Source: an uncultured Aquimarina sp. (GTDB lineage: Bacteria > Bacteroidota > Bacteroidia > Flavobacteriales > Flavobacteriaceae). Taken from it: a stretch of 64,000 nt of DNA. The notes under the pieces are model-generated. The model had not been told where the DNA came from and did no database searches. It saw nothing but the letters and a program-made list of their open reading frames with translations. The stretch lies in the NCBI RefSeq assembly GCF_947495315.1, contig NZ_CANLYD010000019.1, positions 1-64,000 on the forward strand, read 5' to 3'. Within the stretch, counting starts at the first letter, position 1; every line of letters begins with the position of its first letter. Positions 25,291 to 33,619 of this stretch are shown in pieces. The position numbers were made by a program, and so were the translations under genes.

Positions 25291-26103
25291 ATGAATTCTA
25301 CACTTTTTTTATCAGCACTTTGGAAACAATATGCCAGAAAAACCCCATCTGCATATAAGGTAAAATCTCTTTTAGAAGGAGAAAACGAAACAGTTTTTAA
25401 TGATCATATTGCTATTAGAACATTTGATGATCCTAGAACCAATATCGAAGTTATTGCTAAACCATTTATAGCAATGGGATATAAAGAAATGGGTGAATAT
25501 CATTTTGAAGCTAAGAAATTATATGCAAAACACTATGAGCATATTGATAACCCAAATGCTCCAAAAATCTTTATAAGTCAACTATTAACTCACCATTTCT
25601 CTGATGAATTGCAAACAACAGTAAAGGAAATATTAGATAATTGTGATAACAATATTTTCCATGAAGATGACCTTGTTTTAAAAGGTAGAGTTTGGGAAAC
25701 ACCTTCTTATGAAATCTACAAAGTGTTACAAGAAGAATCAGAATATGCTGCTTGGATGTATGTTAATGGATTTTGTTCTAATCATTTTACAGTAGATGTT
25801 AACAAACTAAAAGGATTTGAAAATTTAAGTAGTTTAAACGAGTTTCTGAAAAACAATGGTTTCTCGATGAATTCATCAGGAGGAGAAATCAAGGGTACTC
25901 CTTCACAATTACTAGAACAATCTAGTATTCTTGCTGACAAAGTTGAAGTAACATTTATAGAAGGGATTAAAGAAATCACTTCTTGTTATTATGAGTTTGC
26001 TTATCGGTACAAGCAGGAAAATGGAAAACTTTTTACTGGGTTTATTGCAAACTCGGCAGATAAAATTTTCGAAAGTACGGATATGAGACTTCAAGAAGTA
26101 TAA
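25291..26103 (+). CDS. DUF1338 protein, 2-oxoadipate dioxygenase/decarboxylase-like (HglS family)
   Basis: A 270-residue protein of the DUF1338 family. The characterised member, HglS of Pseudomonas putida, is an Fe(II) enzyme that turns 2-oxoadipate into D-2-hydroxyglutarate in lysine breakdown. The expected 2-His-1-Glu ligands can be placed at H39 (NDHIAIRTF, with R43 four residues later as in HglS H70/R74), H165 (SNHFTVD) and E235 (YYEFAYRY). It is shorter than the Pseudomonas enzyme. Substrate assignment is inference, strengthened by the neighbouring D-2-hydroxyacid dehydrogenase and Lrp regulator. Confidence 0.85.
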   Translation: MNSTLFLSALWKQYARKTPSAYKVKSLLEGENETVFNDHIAIRTFDDPRTNIEVIAKPFIAMGYKEMGEYHFEAKKLYAKHYEHIDNPNAPKIFISQLLTHHFSDELQTTVKEILDNCDNNIFHEDDLVLKGRVWETPSYEIYKVLQEESEYAAWMYVNGFCSNHFTVDVNKLKGFENLSSLNEFLKNNGFSMNSSGGEIKGTPSQLLEQSSILADKVEVTFIEGIKEITSCYYEFAYRYKQENGKLFTGFIANSADKIFESTDMRLQEV

Positions 26104-26222
26104 ATGATGCCTTCCTTATATTAGGAAAATGTTAACTAAATTAACAAAATCTTAAGCAATTGTATTACATTAAAATATAGTATCTAACGTTATACTGGGA
26201 TAACAATAAAAACAAAAGCACA

Positions 26223-26714
26223 ATGACGAAGCGTATTTTTATTATTACCACATTATTATTAGCTTCTATCTTTACTATCCAAGGACAGGATATTTCCGAA
26301 CATGCGATTGGTTTGCGACTAAGTGAAAGTGATGGTTTCTGGGCGGAAGCCACCTACCAAGCTAAATTAAGTTCTGATACAAGAATTGAATTAGATCTAG
26401 GAGTACAGGGAAGAAATCGATTTAATGCAGTAAAGATTACAGGAATGTATCAATGGGTTTTTAATATTGATGGTGGTCTTAATTGGTATGTAGGTCCAGG
26501 AATCGGTGGTGGTCTGGTAGATTTTGATAATGACCTTGATAATAGAGACGATTTGGAAACTTTTGGTTTTGTAACTGGAGATGTAGGTATCGAATATAAT
26601 TTTGATTTCCCATTAATGATTTCGTTAGATTTCAGACCGGAAATTTATTTTGACGACTACAGTAATGACGATATCATATTTAATCTTGGTCTTAGTGCTA
26701 GGTATAAGTTTTAG
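26223..26714 (+). CDS. Small outer-membrane beta-barrel protein
   Basis: A 163-residue protein with a signal peptide (about 1-20, ending IQGQ) and alternating hydrophobic strands ending in an aromatic residue (LSARYKF), the mark of an outer-membrane barrel of about eight strands. Conserved stretches HAIGLRLSES and NWYVGPGIGGGLVDF match the next gene (SAIGIRISEG; NWFAGPGIGAGYIDF), so they are tandem paralogues. Function unknown. A terminator follows, so the two are separate units. Confidence 0.82.
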   Translation: MTKRIFIITTLLLASIFTIQGQDISEHAIGLRLSESDGFWAEATYQAKLSSDTRIELDLGVQGRNRFNAVKITGMYQWVFNIDGGLNWYVGPGIGGGLVDFDNDLDNRDDLETFGFVTGDVGIEYNFDFPLMISLDFRPEIYFDDYSNDDIIFNLGLSARYKF

Positions 26715-26740
26715 TATATCCTAAATAGTACTTTACTTAC

Positions 26741-26776
26741 AAACCCTGAACATAAACGTTCAGGGTTTTCTTTTTC
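26741..26776 (+). terminator. Factor-independent terminator
   Basis: The stem AAACCCTGAAC (26741-26751) pairs with GTTCAGGGTTT (26758-26768), followed by a T-rich run. It ends transcription of the first beta-barrel gene. Confidence 0.75.
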
Positions 26777-26850
26777 ATTTTTTTCTATGCAAATGTTAAC
26801 CTATGAATTCTTTAACATACAAAAGGTAAATTAAAAAAAACCTTATAATC

Positions 26851-27387
26851 ATGAAGAAATTATTTTTTGGAGTACTCTTAATCGTAACAAGTATTAACCT
26901 ACTAGCTCAGGATATCCCTAAAAGCGCCATTGGTATCAGAATATCAGAAGGTGTTGTAGGTGATGAAGGATTTGGTCCAGAAATCACATATCAACGACAA
27001 ATGTTTGGAGAACATAATCGAATTGATGTTAATTTAAGCTGGAAAACTAACTCTTTTATTAATACCTATCGAGGAGGTGGATATTTTCATTGGAGTTATA
27101 ATATTTGGGATAACCTTAATTGGTTTGCAGGTCCTGGGATTGGTGCTGGATATATCGATTTTAAAACTAGTTTCTTTGGTATAGGAATAACTAACAATAG
27201 GGATAGTGAATTCTTTCCTTATGTAGGAGCGGATTTTGGAGTAGATTATCGTTTTGATTTCCCATTACAAGTAGCTTTTAGCATTCGCCCTACTTATGAC
27301 ATTCATAATATAGAAAATACCTCAGGGTTTAACGATGTTGATAATTTTGGAGTAAATATCGGTATAGCAGCAAGATATATCTTTTAG
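26851..27387 (+). CDS. Small outer-membrane beta-barrel protein, paralogue
   Basis: A 178-residue relative of the preceding gene: signal peptide (ending LLAQ), barrel strands, C-terminal IAARYIF. It differs mainly by a longer loop near residues 108-118 (TSFFGIGITNNRD). Tandem duplication followed by divergence is the simplest explanation. Confidence 0.82.
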   Translation: MKKLFFGVLLIVTSINLLAQDIPKSAIGIRISEGVVGDEGFGPEITYQRQMFGEHNRIDVNLSWKTNSFINTYRGGGYFHWSYNIWDNLNWFAGPGIGAGYIDFKTSFFGIGITNNRDSEFFPYVGADFGVDYRFDFPLQVAFSIRPTYDIHNIENTSGFNDVDNFGVNIGIAARYIF

Positions 27388-27428
27388 TTACCCCTATAGA
27401 TTAATTGATTTGATTTATGTTTAGTTGT

Positions 27429-27460
27429 AAAGCACTATCGTATTTACTGATAGTGCTTTA
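27429..27460. terminator. Bidirectional terminator
   Basis: AAAGCACTATC and GATAGTGCTTT form an 11-bp stem with a short loop, with A- and T-rich flanks, between the convergent ends of the beta-barrel gene and bshA. Confidence 0.75.
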
Positions 27461-27463
27461 TTA

Positions 27464-28591
27464 TTATACCGTTTCCAATGCATTTTCATACAACTCAACA
27501 TACATAGGGACAATATTATCTATATCAAACCTTAATGCTTGGTCAAATGCTCCTTCTTTAAAGGTATTCAAAGTATTATCATCCTTTAGAATTTGAATAG
27601 CATTTTCAGACATTTCTTTTACATTACCAACATCACTTAAATAACCTGAAACTCCTTCTACATTAACCTCTGGAATACCACCTGCATTACTAGATATTAC
27701 CGGTACTTTATTGACCATAGCTTCTAACGCAGCCAGCCCAAAACTTTCGCGTTCTGATGGCAACAAGAATAAATCTGAGAAACATAATATTTTGTCAATC
27801 TCATTACTATTACCCAAAAAGATGACTTTATCCTTAATTCCTAATTCTTTACATTTTTTTTCTGCAGGTTCGCGTTCCGGTCCATCACCTACCATCAACA
27901 ATTTAGCAGGAATCTCTTTCTGAATATTATAAAATATATCTACAATATCCATAATTCTCTTTACTGGTCTAAAATTACTAATATGAGTAACTATTCTTTC
28001 TTCTGGAGTTGCCATTAACTCTCTCTGACAATCCGTAAAGTCAGTTTTACGAAGACTGGCATCAATAAAATTAGGAACCACTTCTATACTTTTCTTAATA
28101 TCAAAAAGTCGCAACGTATCATCCTTTAAACTTTGTGAAACAGATGTTACAATATCACTATTATTTATACTAAAAGTAACCGCCGGTTTGTAAAACGGAT
28201 GGTTACCAACTAAAGTAATATCTGTACCATGCAAGGTAGTCACCATTGGAATATGTATTCCTTCTTCTTCTAACATTTTTTTAGCCATATAACCTGCATA
28301 CGCATGTGGTATCGCATAATGTACATGTAATAACTCGATATCATACTTCTTTATAGTATTCACTAGTTTACTAGATAAAGCTAATTCATACGGCTGATAC
28401 TGAAAGAGTGGATACTCTGGCACTGTAACTTCATGAAAATGTATGTTTGGGTTTAACAGTCCAAGTCTTACAGGTTGTTTATAGGTAACAAAATGTACTT
28501 GATGATTTAGTTTAGCAAGTGCAATCCCTAATTCAGTGGCCACTACTCCACTACCTCCAAAAGTTGGATAACAAACAATAGCAATATTCAT
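27464..28591 (-). CDS. bshA: N-acetyl-alpha-D-glucosaminyl L-malate synthase BshA
   Basis: A 375-residue GT4-family glycosyltransferase, first step of bacillithiol synthesis (UDP-GlcNAc plus L-malate). BshA traits: the start MNIAIVCYPTFGGSGVVATE with the glycine-rich loop, HVHYAIPHAYAGYMAK near 96, TTLHGTDITLVG near 120, NFRPVKRI near 205 and SERESFGLAALEAM near 280. Cytoplasmic. Other bsh genes are not in the window. It is transcribed alone. Confidence 0.93.
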   Translation of the reverse strand: MNIAIVCYPTFGGSGVVATELGIALAKLNHQVHFVTYKQPVRLGLLNPNIHFHEVTVPEYPLFQYQPYELALSSKLVNTIKKYDIELLHVHYAIPHAYAGYMAKKMLEEEGIHIPMVTTLHGTDITLVGNHPFYKPAVTFSINNSDIVTSVSQSLKDDTLRLFDIKKSIEVVPNFIDASLRKTDFTDCQRELMATPEERIVTHISNFRPVKRIMDIVDIFYNIQKEIPAKLLMVGDGPEREPAEKKCKELGIKDKVIFLGNSNEIDKILCFSDLFLLPSERESFGLAALEAMVNKVPVISSNAGGIPEVNVEGVSGYLSDVGNVKEMSENAIQILKDDNTLNTFKEGAFDQALRFDIDNIVPMYVELYENALETV

Positions 28592-28755
28592 CTATTTACT
28601 TTATTTTTCAAATAGGTTAGATGGAATTCGCCAATAATCCTAGAAATTAATAACAACTCTGTTATTATGGCTCATTTCATAAATACAATTTTCTTTTCAT
28701 CGCACAATGTACGAGAAAATTAGTATTGCTCCTTGTTAAAGGATTTGTAAAAAAA

Positions 28756-29214
28756 TTATTCCACTTTTGTCAAAAGAATATTTCCAGAATCTAATTTTCT
28801 AACCGAAAGTCTCGTATGTCCAAAAACATTATTGGAGGATATTTCTAAAATCCCCTCACTTTTATTGTAAACCATTGGCGTCTTATGTTTACCATATATT
28901 CTATTATGTATATATCTATGATCATTACCACATATTGGTCCTCCAAGAATATATTTTTTGGTTATTCCTTCTTCTGATATAATAATTTTTGCCCCCATAG
29001 GTAGATCATTCCTTGTAAGATCATTCCTTGTAAGATCATTCCTTGTAAGATTTTTTCTGCCGGAATAAAGAATATATTTTGTATTTCCAGAACGAAAATC
29101 GCTAAGGGCTAAACTCCATTCTCCAAATAATTCTTCCTTATTAGGAATTTGATCTTGAGCAGACACTGATAGAATAGTTACTAATAAGAAAATAAATGTA
29201 ATTTTGGTTGGCAT
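28756..29214 (-). CDS. Hypothetical secreted protein with in-frame tandem repeat
   Basis: A 152-residue protein with a signal peptide (1-19, ending SVSAQ), so exported. The mature part starts with NKEELFGEWSLAL, which recalls lipocalin-like small barrels. At about residues 55-69 the pentapeptide LTRND occurs three times, coded by a perfect 15-bp tandem repeat (29003-29047). I do not recognise the family. Confidence 0.7.
   Translation of the reverse strand: MPTKITFIFLLVTILSVSAQDQIPNKEELFGEWSLALSDFRSGNTKYILYSGRKNLTRNDLTRNDLTRNDLPMGAKIIISEEGITKKYILGGPICGNDHRYIHNRIYGKHKTPMVYNKSEGILEISSNNVFGHTRLSVRKLDSGNILLTKVE
29003..29047 (-). repeat. 15-bp tandem repeat, three perfect copies, in frame
   Basis: AGATCATTCCTTGTA on the plus strand is repeated three times without a change. 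The unit is a multiple of three, so gain or loss of copies would change the protein length without a frameshift. Confidence 0.9.
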
Positions 29215-29279
29215 GTCTGAATATGTTTGGTTTAAACAATACCATCAAATTATATGCCTAAAACTTATCTATAATAAAA

Positions 29280-29647
29280 AAGCAGATCATAAGCCGGATT
29301 CTGTAATCCGCCTATGGCGGACTCCTTATCATTTATCTAGTATTGACATTACTATCAACATCAAACCGCCTACCCTCCAACATTGGGCGTGCAACCCTCA
29401 AAAGCTGGTTTACGTGGCGTTGCACCGCATAGAGTTTACCTGGTTTCACTACAGCCTTACCTGTACATACTTTCTGCTGCACTTGTCCTCATCTCACGAC
29501 GGACGGGCGTTACCCGCTATGCTGCACTACGGTGTCCGGACTTTCCTCCTTGTCCCAAACTTGATTTGGGATCTTTTCATTCTACCTCTCGATATCCTTA
29601 TAAGATGCCGAAACAAGTTCGGCACACGGCGATAAGGTGATCTGCTT
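29280..29647 (-). ncRNA. rnpB: RNase P RNA (class A)
   Basis: On the minus strand the ends pair as P1 (AAGCAGATCA with TGATCTGCTT, 29647-29638 and 29289-29280). The universal cores are present: GAGGAAAGTCCGGAC (P4/CR-I; about 29546-29532) and ACAGAATCCGGCTTA near the 3' end, with GTGAAACCAGGTAAAC in the middle. It is the catalytic RNA that cuts tRNA 5' leaders. The P3 region between P2 and P4 is enlarged by a pair of palindromes related to repeats in the histidine operon. Protein-like reading frames across it on the plus strand are not genes. Confidence 0.95.
29551..29626. repeat. Paired-palindrome element inside the P3 region of rnpB
   Basis: Two palindromes face each other: CCCAAA-CTTGA-TTTGGG on the left and TGCCGAA-ACAAG-TTCGGCA on the right. 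The flanks and spacing match the element at 60713-60790: TTGTC before the left palindrome and ATCTTTT after it are the same in both. See the findings. Confidence 0.7.
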
Positions 29648-29651
29648 GCTG

Positions 29652-29659
29652 CAAAAATA
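29652..29659 (-). promoter_or_regulatory. -7 box TATTTTTG of rnpB
   Basis: On the minus strand it ends 5 bases before the first base of P1, the right place for transcription to begin at the mature 5' end. Confidence 0.55.
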
Positions 29660-29761
29660 GAATAATTCATATACCTGCATTCAGAATTCAACAATATTTT
29701 TATCTGTTAATAACTCGGTATAAAAACCAAAAGCAACAATTCTTTATTTCCAATCAATTTT

Positions 29762-29769
29762 TAACTTTG
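29762..29769 (+). promoter_or_regulatory. -7 box TAACTTTG of dnaX
   Basis: Matches TAnnTTTG and ends only 5 bases before the dnaX ATG at 29775, so transcription would start at or within a base or two of the start codon. This suggests a leaderless message, unless another promoter lies further upstream. Confidence 0.45.
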
Positions 29770-29774
29770 TATCG

Positions 29775-31583
29775 ATGGAACATTTTATAGTATCTGCACG
29801 TAAATACAGACCCCAAACATTTAAGGATGTTGTGGGTCAACAGGCTATTACCAATACGCTGCTTAATGCTATAGAAAATAACCATCTCGCTCAAGCCTTA
29901 TTATTTACAGGGCCTCGTGGAGTAGGTAAAACGTCTTGTGCGAGAATTTTGGCAAAAACCATCAACCAAGAAGGTCACGAAAATCCAGACGAAGATTTTG
30001 CTTTTAATATATTTGAACTAGATGCTGCTTCTAATAATTCTGTAGATGATATCAGAAGCCTCATTGATCAGGTTCGTATTCCTCCTCAAGTAGGTACTTA
30101 TAAAGTATATATTATTGATGAGGTGCATATGCTCTCTCAAGCGGCCTTTAATGCATTTCTAAAAACATTAGAAGAACCGCCTAAACACGCTATTTTTATT
30201 CTAGCAACCACAGAGAAACATAAAATCATACCAACGATATTATCACGTTGTCAGATTTTTGATTTTAAAAGAATAACTGTTACCGATGCCAAGAATCATC
30301 TAATGCAAGTAGCTGAGCAAGAAGGGATCACTGCTGATGAAGATGCACTACAGATTATTGCTCAAAAAGCTGATGGTGCTATGCGTGATGCTTTATCTAT
30401 TTTTGATAGAGTTGTTAGTTTCAGTGGAAAAAACCTTACCAGACAAGCTGTTACCGAAAATCTTAATGTTTTAGATTACGAAACGTATTTTAAAACTACT
30501 GATTTAATACTTCAAAATAACATTCCTCAGCTATTATTGGAATTTAATGAAATTCTAGCGCAAGGATTTGATGGTCATCACTTTATTGCTGGATTAGCAT
30601 CACATTTTAGAGATTTATTAGTTTGCAAAAATCAGGCAACTATTAACCTTCTTGAAGTTGGAGAACAAACAAAAGCAAAATATCTGGAACAATCACAAAA
30701 ATCTCCTCATCCTTTTCTGATTAAAGGTATTGAACTGGCTAATGATTGTGATCTAAAATACAAAACCAGTCGTAACCAACGACTACTGGTCGAATTATGC
30801 CTAATGCAACTTGCCTCTGTTCTTACTAAAGACGGAGAAAAAAAAAATGACCAACCCTACATAATTCCACCTAATTATTTTAAGGAGAAAGGAATAAAAC
30901 CGATAAAAATTTCTGCAGAGCTTAAAGAAAAAGCTCAAGAAAAAGCAACTCAAAACATTCCTGAAGATGTAACTTCTGCAGAAAACCCTGAAAAATCTGT
31001 TACATCTAATCCAGTAGTTGACCACAAAAAAGAAGAATCGCCATCACAACTTAGCAATTCTCAACAAACAGTTACTATACCCCCTACAGCTACAGAAAGC
31101 AAACCTGCAATACGTAACAGACAGGGTCGAACTTCTGGTTTATCACTTAACAGTATTCGAAAGAAGAAGGAACATGAAGAGAAAAAAGTAGATACGATTG
31201 TTGACCCAAAAAATCTTCCAAGTGATACGTTTACAGAAGCTGAAATGCAGGCTGGTTGGGAAGAATATGGTAAAATGCAGGACAAAAAAGGAGAACGGAT
31301 TATCGGGTCTATGTTCGCGATGAATATTCCGACGCTTACAGATGGTAAAATTCATTTAGAATTACCTAATCAATCTATGAAAGTTGATATGGAAAGTGCA
31401 CTTCCTGGCTTATTTCAGTTTTTGTATAAAAAGTTGAACAATTACAGTGTTGCGCTTGACATAACAGTAAATGAAGAAGCTTCAAAAAAATATGCATTTA
31501 CACCGCAGGATAAATACGAAAAACTACGCGAGAAAAATCCTCTTATAGATAAGCTACGTTCTGATTTTGATTTGGATATTTAA
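29775..31583 (+). CDS. dnaX: DNA polymerase III subunit gamma/tau
   Basis: A 602-residue clamp-loader ATPase. P-loop LLFTGPRGVGKTSCA at about residues 42-56, DEVHMLSQAAFNAFLKTLEEPP near 115 (Walker B and switch) and STILSRCQIFDFKR with the arginine finger near 155, then the collar and a low-complexity linker (about 375-475), and a C-terminal tau-like part. The four zinc-binding Cys normally placed between the P-loop and LDAASNN are missing: the segment reads TINQEGHENPDEDFAF. A slippery A-run is visible at 30838-30846, but I cannot show that it frameshifts. Confidence 0.95.
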   Translation: MEHFIVSARKYRPQTFKDVVGQQAITNTLLNAIENNHLAQALLFTGPRGVGKTSCARILAKTINQEGHENPDEDFAFNIFELDAASNNSVDDIRSLIDQVRIPPQVGTYKVYIIDEVHMLSQAAFNAFLKTLEEPPKHAIFILATTEKHKIIPTILSRCQIFDFKRITVTDAKNHLMQVAEQEGITADEDALQIIAQKADGAMRDALSIFDRVVSFSGKNLTRQAVTENLNVLDYETYFKTTDLILQNNIPQLLLEFNEILAQGFDGHHFIAGLASHFRDLLVCKNQATINLLEVGEQTKAKYLEQSQKSPHPFLIKGIELANDCDLKYKTSRNQRLLVELCLMQLASVLTKDGEKKNDQPYIIPPNYFKEKGIKPIKISAELKEKAQEKATQNIPEDVTSAENPEKSVTSNPVVDHKKEESPSQLSNSQQTVTIPPTATESKPAIRNRQGRTSGLSLNSIRKKKEHEEKKVDTIVDPKNLPSDTFTEAEMQAGWEEYGKMQDKKGERIIGSMFAMNIPTLTDGKIHLELPNQSMKVDMESALPGLFQFLYKKLNNYSVALDITVNEEASKKYAFTPQDKYEKLREKNPLIDKLRSDFDLDI

Positions 31584-31626
31584 GCAGATATTATTCTAAA
31601 AACTTCATAACAATTTTGCCAATTTC

Positions 31627-31640
31627 TTAATCTATGTTAA
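31627..31640. promoter_or_regulatory. Palindromic operator-like site 1
   Basis: TTAAT-CTAT-GTTAA within ATTTCTTAATCTATGTTAAT, 122 bases before the AI-2E-type transporter gene. It is one of three sites sharing TTTCTTAAT-N4-(A/G)TTAATGCA in this part of the window. Confidence 0.5.
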
Positions 31641-31762
31641 TGCAAAAAGGTTTATAGTTTCTCATCTTTACTTCTTATTAAAAAATTAATTATCTCGTCA
31701 ATAGTATTAAAACATTAGCAAAAATTAGAAGGTGTTTTAACACTAACAGTGTTTAATACCAT

Positions 31763-32878
31763 ATGAAAAACTATAAGTCGCACTTTGTTTTTATTTGCTT
31801 ACTAGTATTCTTTACTCTAGCATTCTATTATCTTGGAGAAATTATTTTGCCATTCATTATCGGGTTGTTTCTTGCTTATCTTTTAAATCCTCTAGTAAAA
31901 AAAATTCAGAAAAATATACCTAATCGTAATGTTGCAGTTACAGTACTTCTGGCAGCATCTATCGGAATTTCCTTAGGCTTTATTACGCTATTCGGGAGTC
32001 AGGCTATGCATGATTTTAAAAGACTAAACAACGCATTTTCAATTTTTGCAGAGAATAATAGTCAAGAAATTAATACTACCGCAAACAAGGTAAAGTCATA
32101 TATCCAAAAAATATACTCAGAAGTAGAATTACTAAAACAAAATGAAGAAACAGAAGCCAAAACAACTTCTCAAAATATAGATACGGAAACTATAGCGGAG
32201 ACCTTATCTCAAATCACTTCCTTTTTTAAATCTGGTGCTTCGGATGATGATAAAGACCACAACTTTAATTGGTTTCTTATTATGCTATATTCAATAGGTT
32301 ATTTTGTATGTATACTCTACACCTATCCATATTTTGAAACTCGGTTTGCTAAATATTTTAGAGGAAACAAAAAACAAAATCAACTTTGGAATGAGCTTAT
32401 CACAGATTTTAATCAAACATTTTTAAAGTATTTCAGACAGCGCAGTACTGTTGTTATAATTTCCTCAATAATTTTCATTCTATCGTTTCTAATCATTGGA
32501 ATTCCAGGAGCTATCATACTTGGTCTTATCGCTGGATTATTATGTTATATCTCTCATTTTCATTATCTGGCATTAATCCCATTGTCTATAAGTTGCTGGG
32601 CATTATCGATTGAACAGGAACAAAGTTTCTTTATCTATTTTGGTTTGGTACTATTGATTTTTATCATCGTATCTATCCTGGAAGAACTTGTTTTTTTTCC
32701 ATTTATAATGAAAGGAGTTTCTAGTATGAATCCTGCGATAATGATGATTTCTTTTTCTTTATGGACGTATATATTTGGTGTTATCGGACTTTTAATTGCA
32801 TTGCCACTAACCTCTATGCTCCTGCTTTATATGGATCGCGTATTAACGAGTTTTGATACAGACATTGGTGAAAATTAA
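31763..32878 (+). CDS. AI-2E/PerM family membrane transporter
   Basis: A 371-residue inner-membrane protein of the AI-2 exporter/PerM family: early helices (IILPFIIGLFLAYLLNPLVKKIQ), a central soluble segment (about 85-165), then about five helices with IIGIPGAIILGLIAGLLCYI near 250, and the C-terminal FGVIGLLIALPLTSMLLLYMD. Substrates differ within the family (autoinducer, Na+/H+, others) and cannot be read from the sequence. The next gene follows after 18 bases. Confidence 0.87.
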   Translation: MKNYKSHFVFICLLVFFTLAFYYLGEIILPFIIGLFLAYLLNPLVKKIQKNIPNRNVAVTVLLAASIGISLGFITLFGSQAMHDFKRLNNAFSIFAENNSQEINTTANKVKSYIQKIYSEVELLKQNEETEAKTTSQNIDTETIAETLSQITSFFKSGASDDDKDHNFNWFLIMLYSIGYFVCILYTYPYFETRFAKYFRGNKKQNQLWNELITDFNQTFLKYFRQRSTVVIISSIIFILSFLIIGIPGAIILGLIAGLLCYISHFHYLALIPLSISCWALSIEQEQSFFIYFGLVLLIFIIVSILEELVFFPFIMKGVSSMNPAIMMISFSLWTYIFGVIGLLIALPLTSMLLLYMDRVLTSFDTDIGEN

Positions 32879-32896
32879 CACATAGATTTTGAGCAT

Positions 32897-33466
32897 ATGA
32901 AAACAACCAGATTAGAAGCTTTTAGTGATGCCGTTATGGCTATCATTATCACCATTATGGTATTGGAACTAAAAGCACCTGAAGAAACTGATTTTAGTTC
33001 ACTTATTCCGAAAATACCTATATTTTTAAGTTACCTAGTTAGTTTTGTTTACATCGCTATTTATTGGAATAATCATCATCATTTATTTCAGGTAACAGAA
33101 AAAGTTAATGGTAAAATTCTTTGGGCGAATATGCACGTTCTTTTCTGGGTATCTCTAATACCATTCAGCACATCTTGGTTAGGAGAAAACCATGAAGCTT
33201 CCGTTCCTGCCGCGCTATATGGAATCATACTATTAATGATTGCAATTGCTTCCATTATATTACAACAAGCAATTTTAAAACATCATGATCATGATTTTAT
33301 GCTTCGAGATGCAATTGGAAACGACCTAAAAGGAAAACTCACAATTCTGATCTATGTTATCGGAATTATTACCTCTTTTTTTAATACATGGTTTGCTGTT
33401 TTGTGTTATATTATCGTGGCGATTATCTGGTTCATTCCTGATAAAAGGATTGAAAAAAACGTTTAA
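32897..33466 (+). CDS. TMEM175-family potassium channel-like protein
   Basis: A 189-residue membrane protein (former DUF1211) with six predicted helices and the family signature RLEAFSDAVMAIIIT at residues 4-18. Bacterial TMEM175 proteins form K+-selective channels as tetramers. The signature is intact. It lies 18 bases after the transporter gene, so probably in one operon with it. Confidence 0.88.
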   Translation: MKTTRLEAFSDAVMAIIITIMVLELKAPEETDFSSLIPKIPIFLSYLVSFVYIAIYWNNHHHLFQVTEKVNGKILWANMHVLFWVSLIPFSTSWLGENHEASVPAALYGIILLMIAIASIILQQAILKHHDHDFMLRDAIGNDLKGKLTILIYVIGIITSFFNTWFAVLCYIIVAIIWFIPDKRIEKNV

Positions 33467-33492
33467 TTAAAAACAACGATTTATTATATAAC

Positions 33493-33507
33493 ATGAAACC
33501 GTTTCAT
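33493..33507. repeat. Perfect short palindrome ATGAAAC-C-GTTTCAT
   Basis: A 15-base palindrome in the intergenic region, 29 bases left of operator-like site 2. It could be a regulator site or a weak transcription stop for the TMEM175 gene; nothing decides between these. Confidence 0.35.
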
Positions 33508-33535
33508 AAAAATTGAAATTTCTAGGATTCATTTC

Positions 33536-33549
33536 TTAATCTACATTAA
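33536..33549. promoter_or_regulatory. Palindromic operator-like site 2
   Basis: TTAAT-CTAC-ATTAA within TTTCTTAATCTACATTAATG, 70 bases before the secreted protein gene at 33620. Confidence 0.55.
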
Positions 33550-33619
33550 TGCATAGGTTTATTTAATAGTAGATTTTTGTGTAATAAACTCACAAATTAT
33601 TAACATCAAAAATCACACA

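Noticed and set aside
29204-29640. Plus-strand reading frames of 143 and 85 codons
   Set aside because: They cover the RNase P RNA on the opposite strand; the universal rnpB cores and P1 pairing explain the sequence.
30838-30846. Programmed frameshift in dnaX
   Set aside because: An A-run is present, but I see no clear stem or early stop arrangement, and A-runs are common in this AT-rich DNA.
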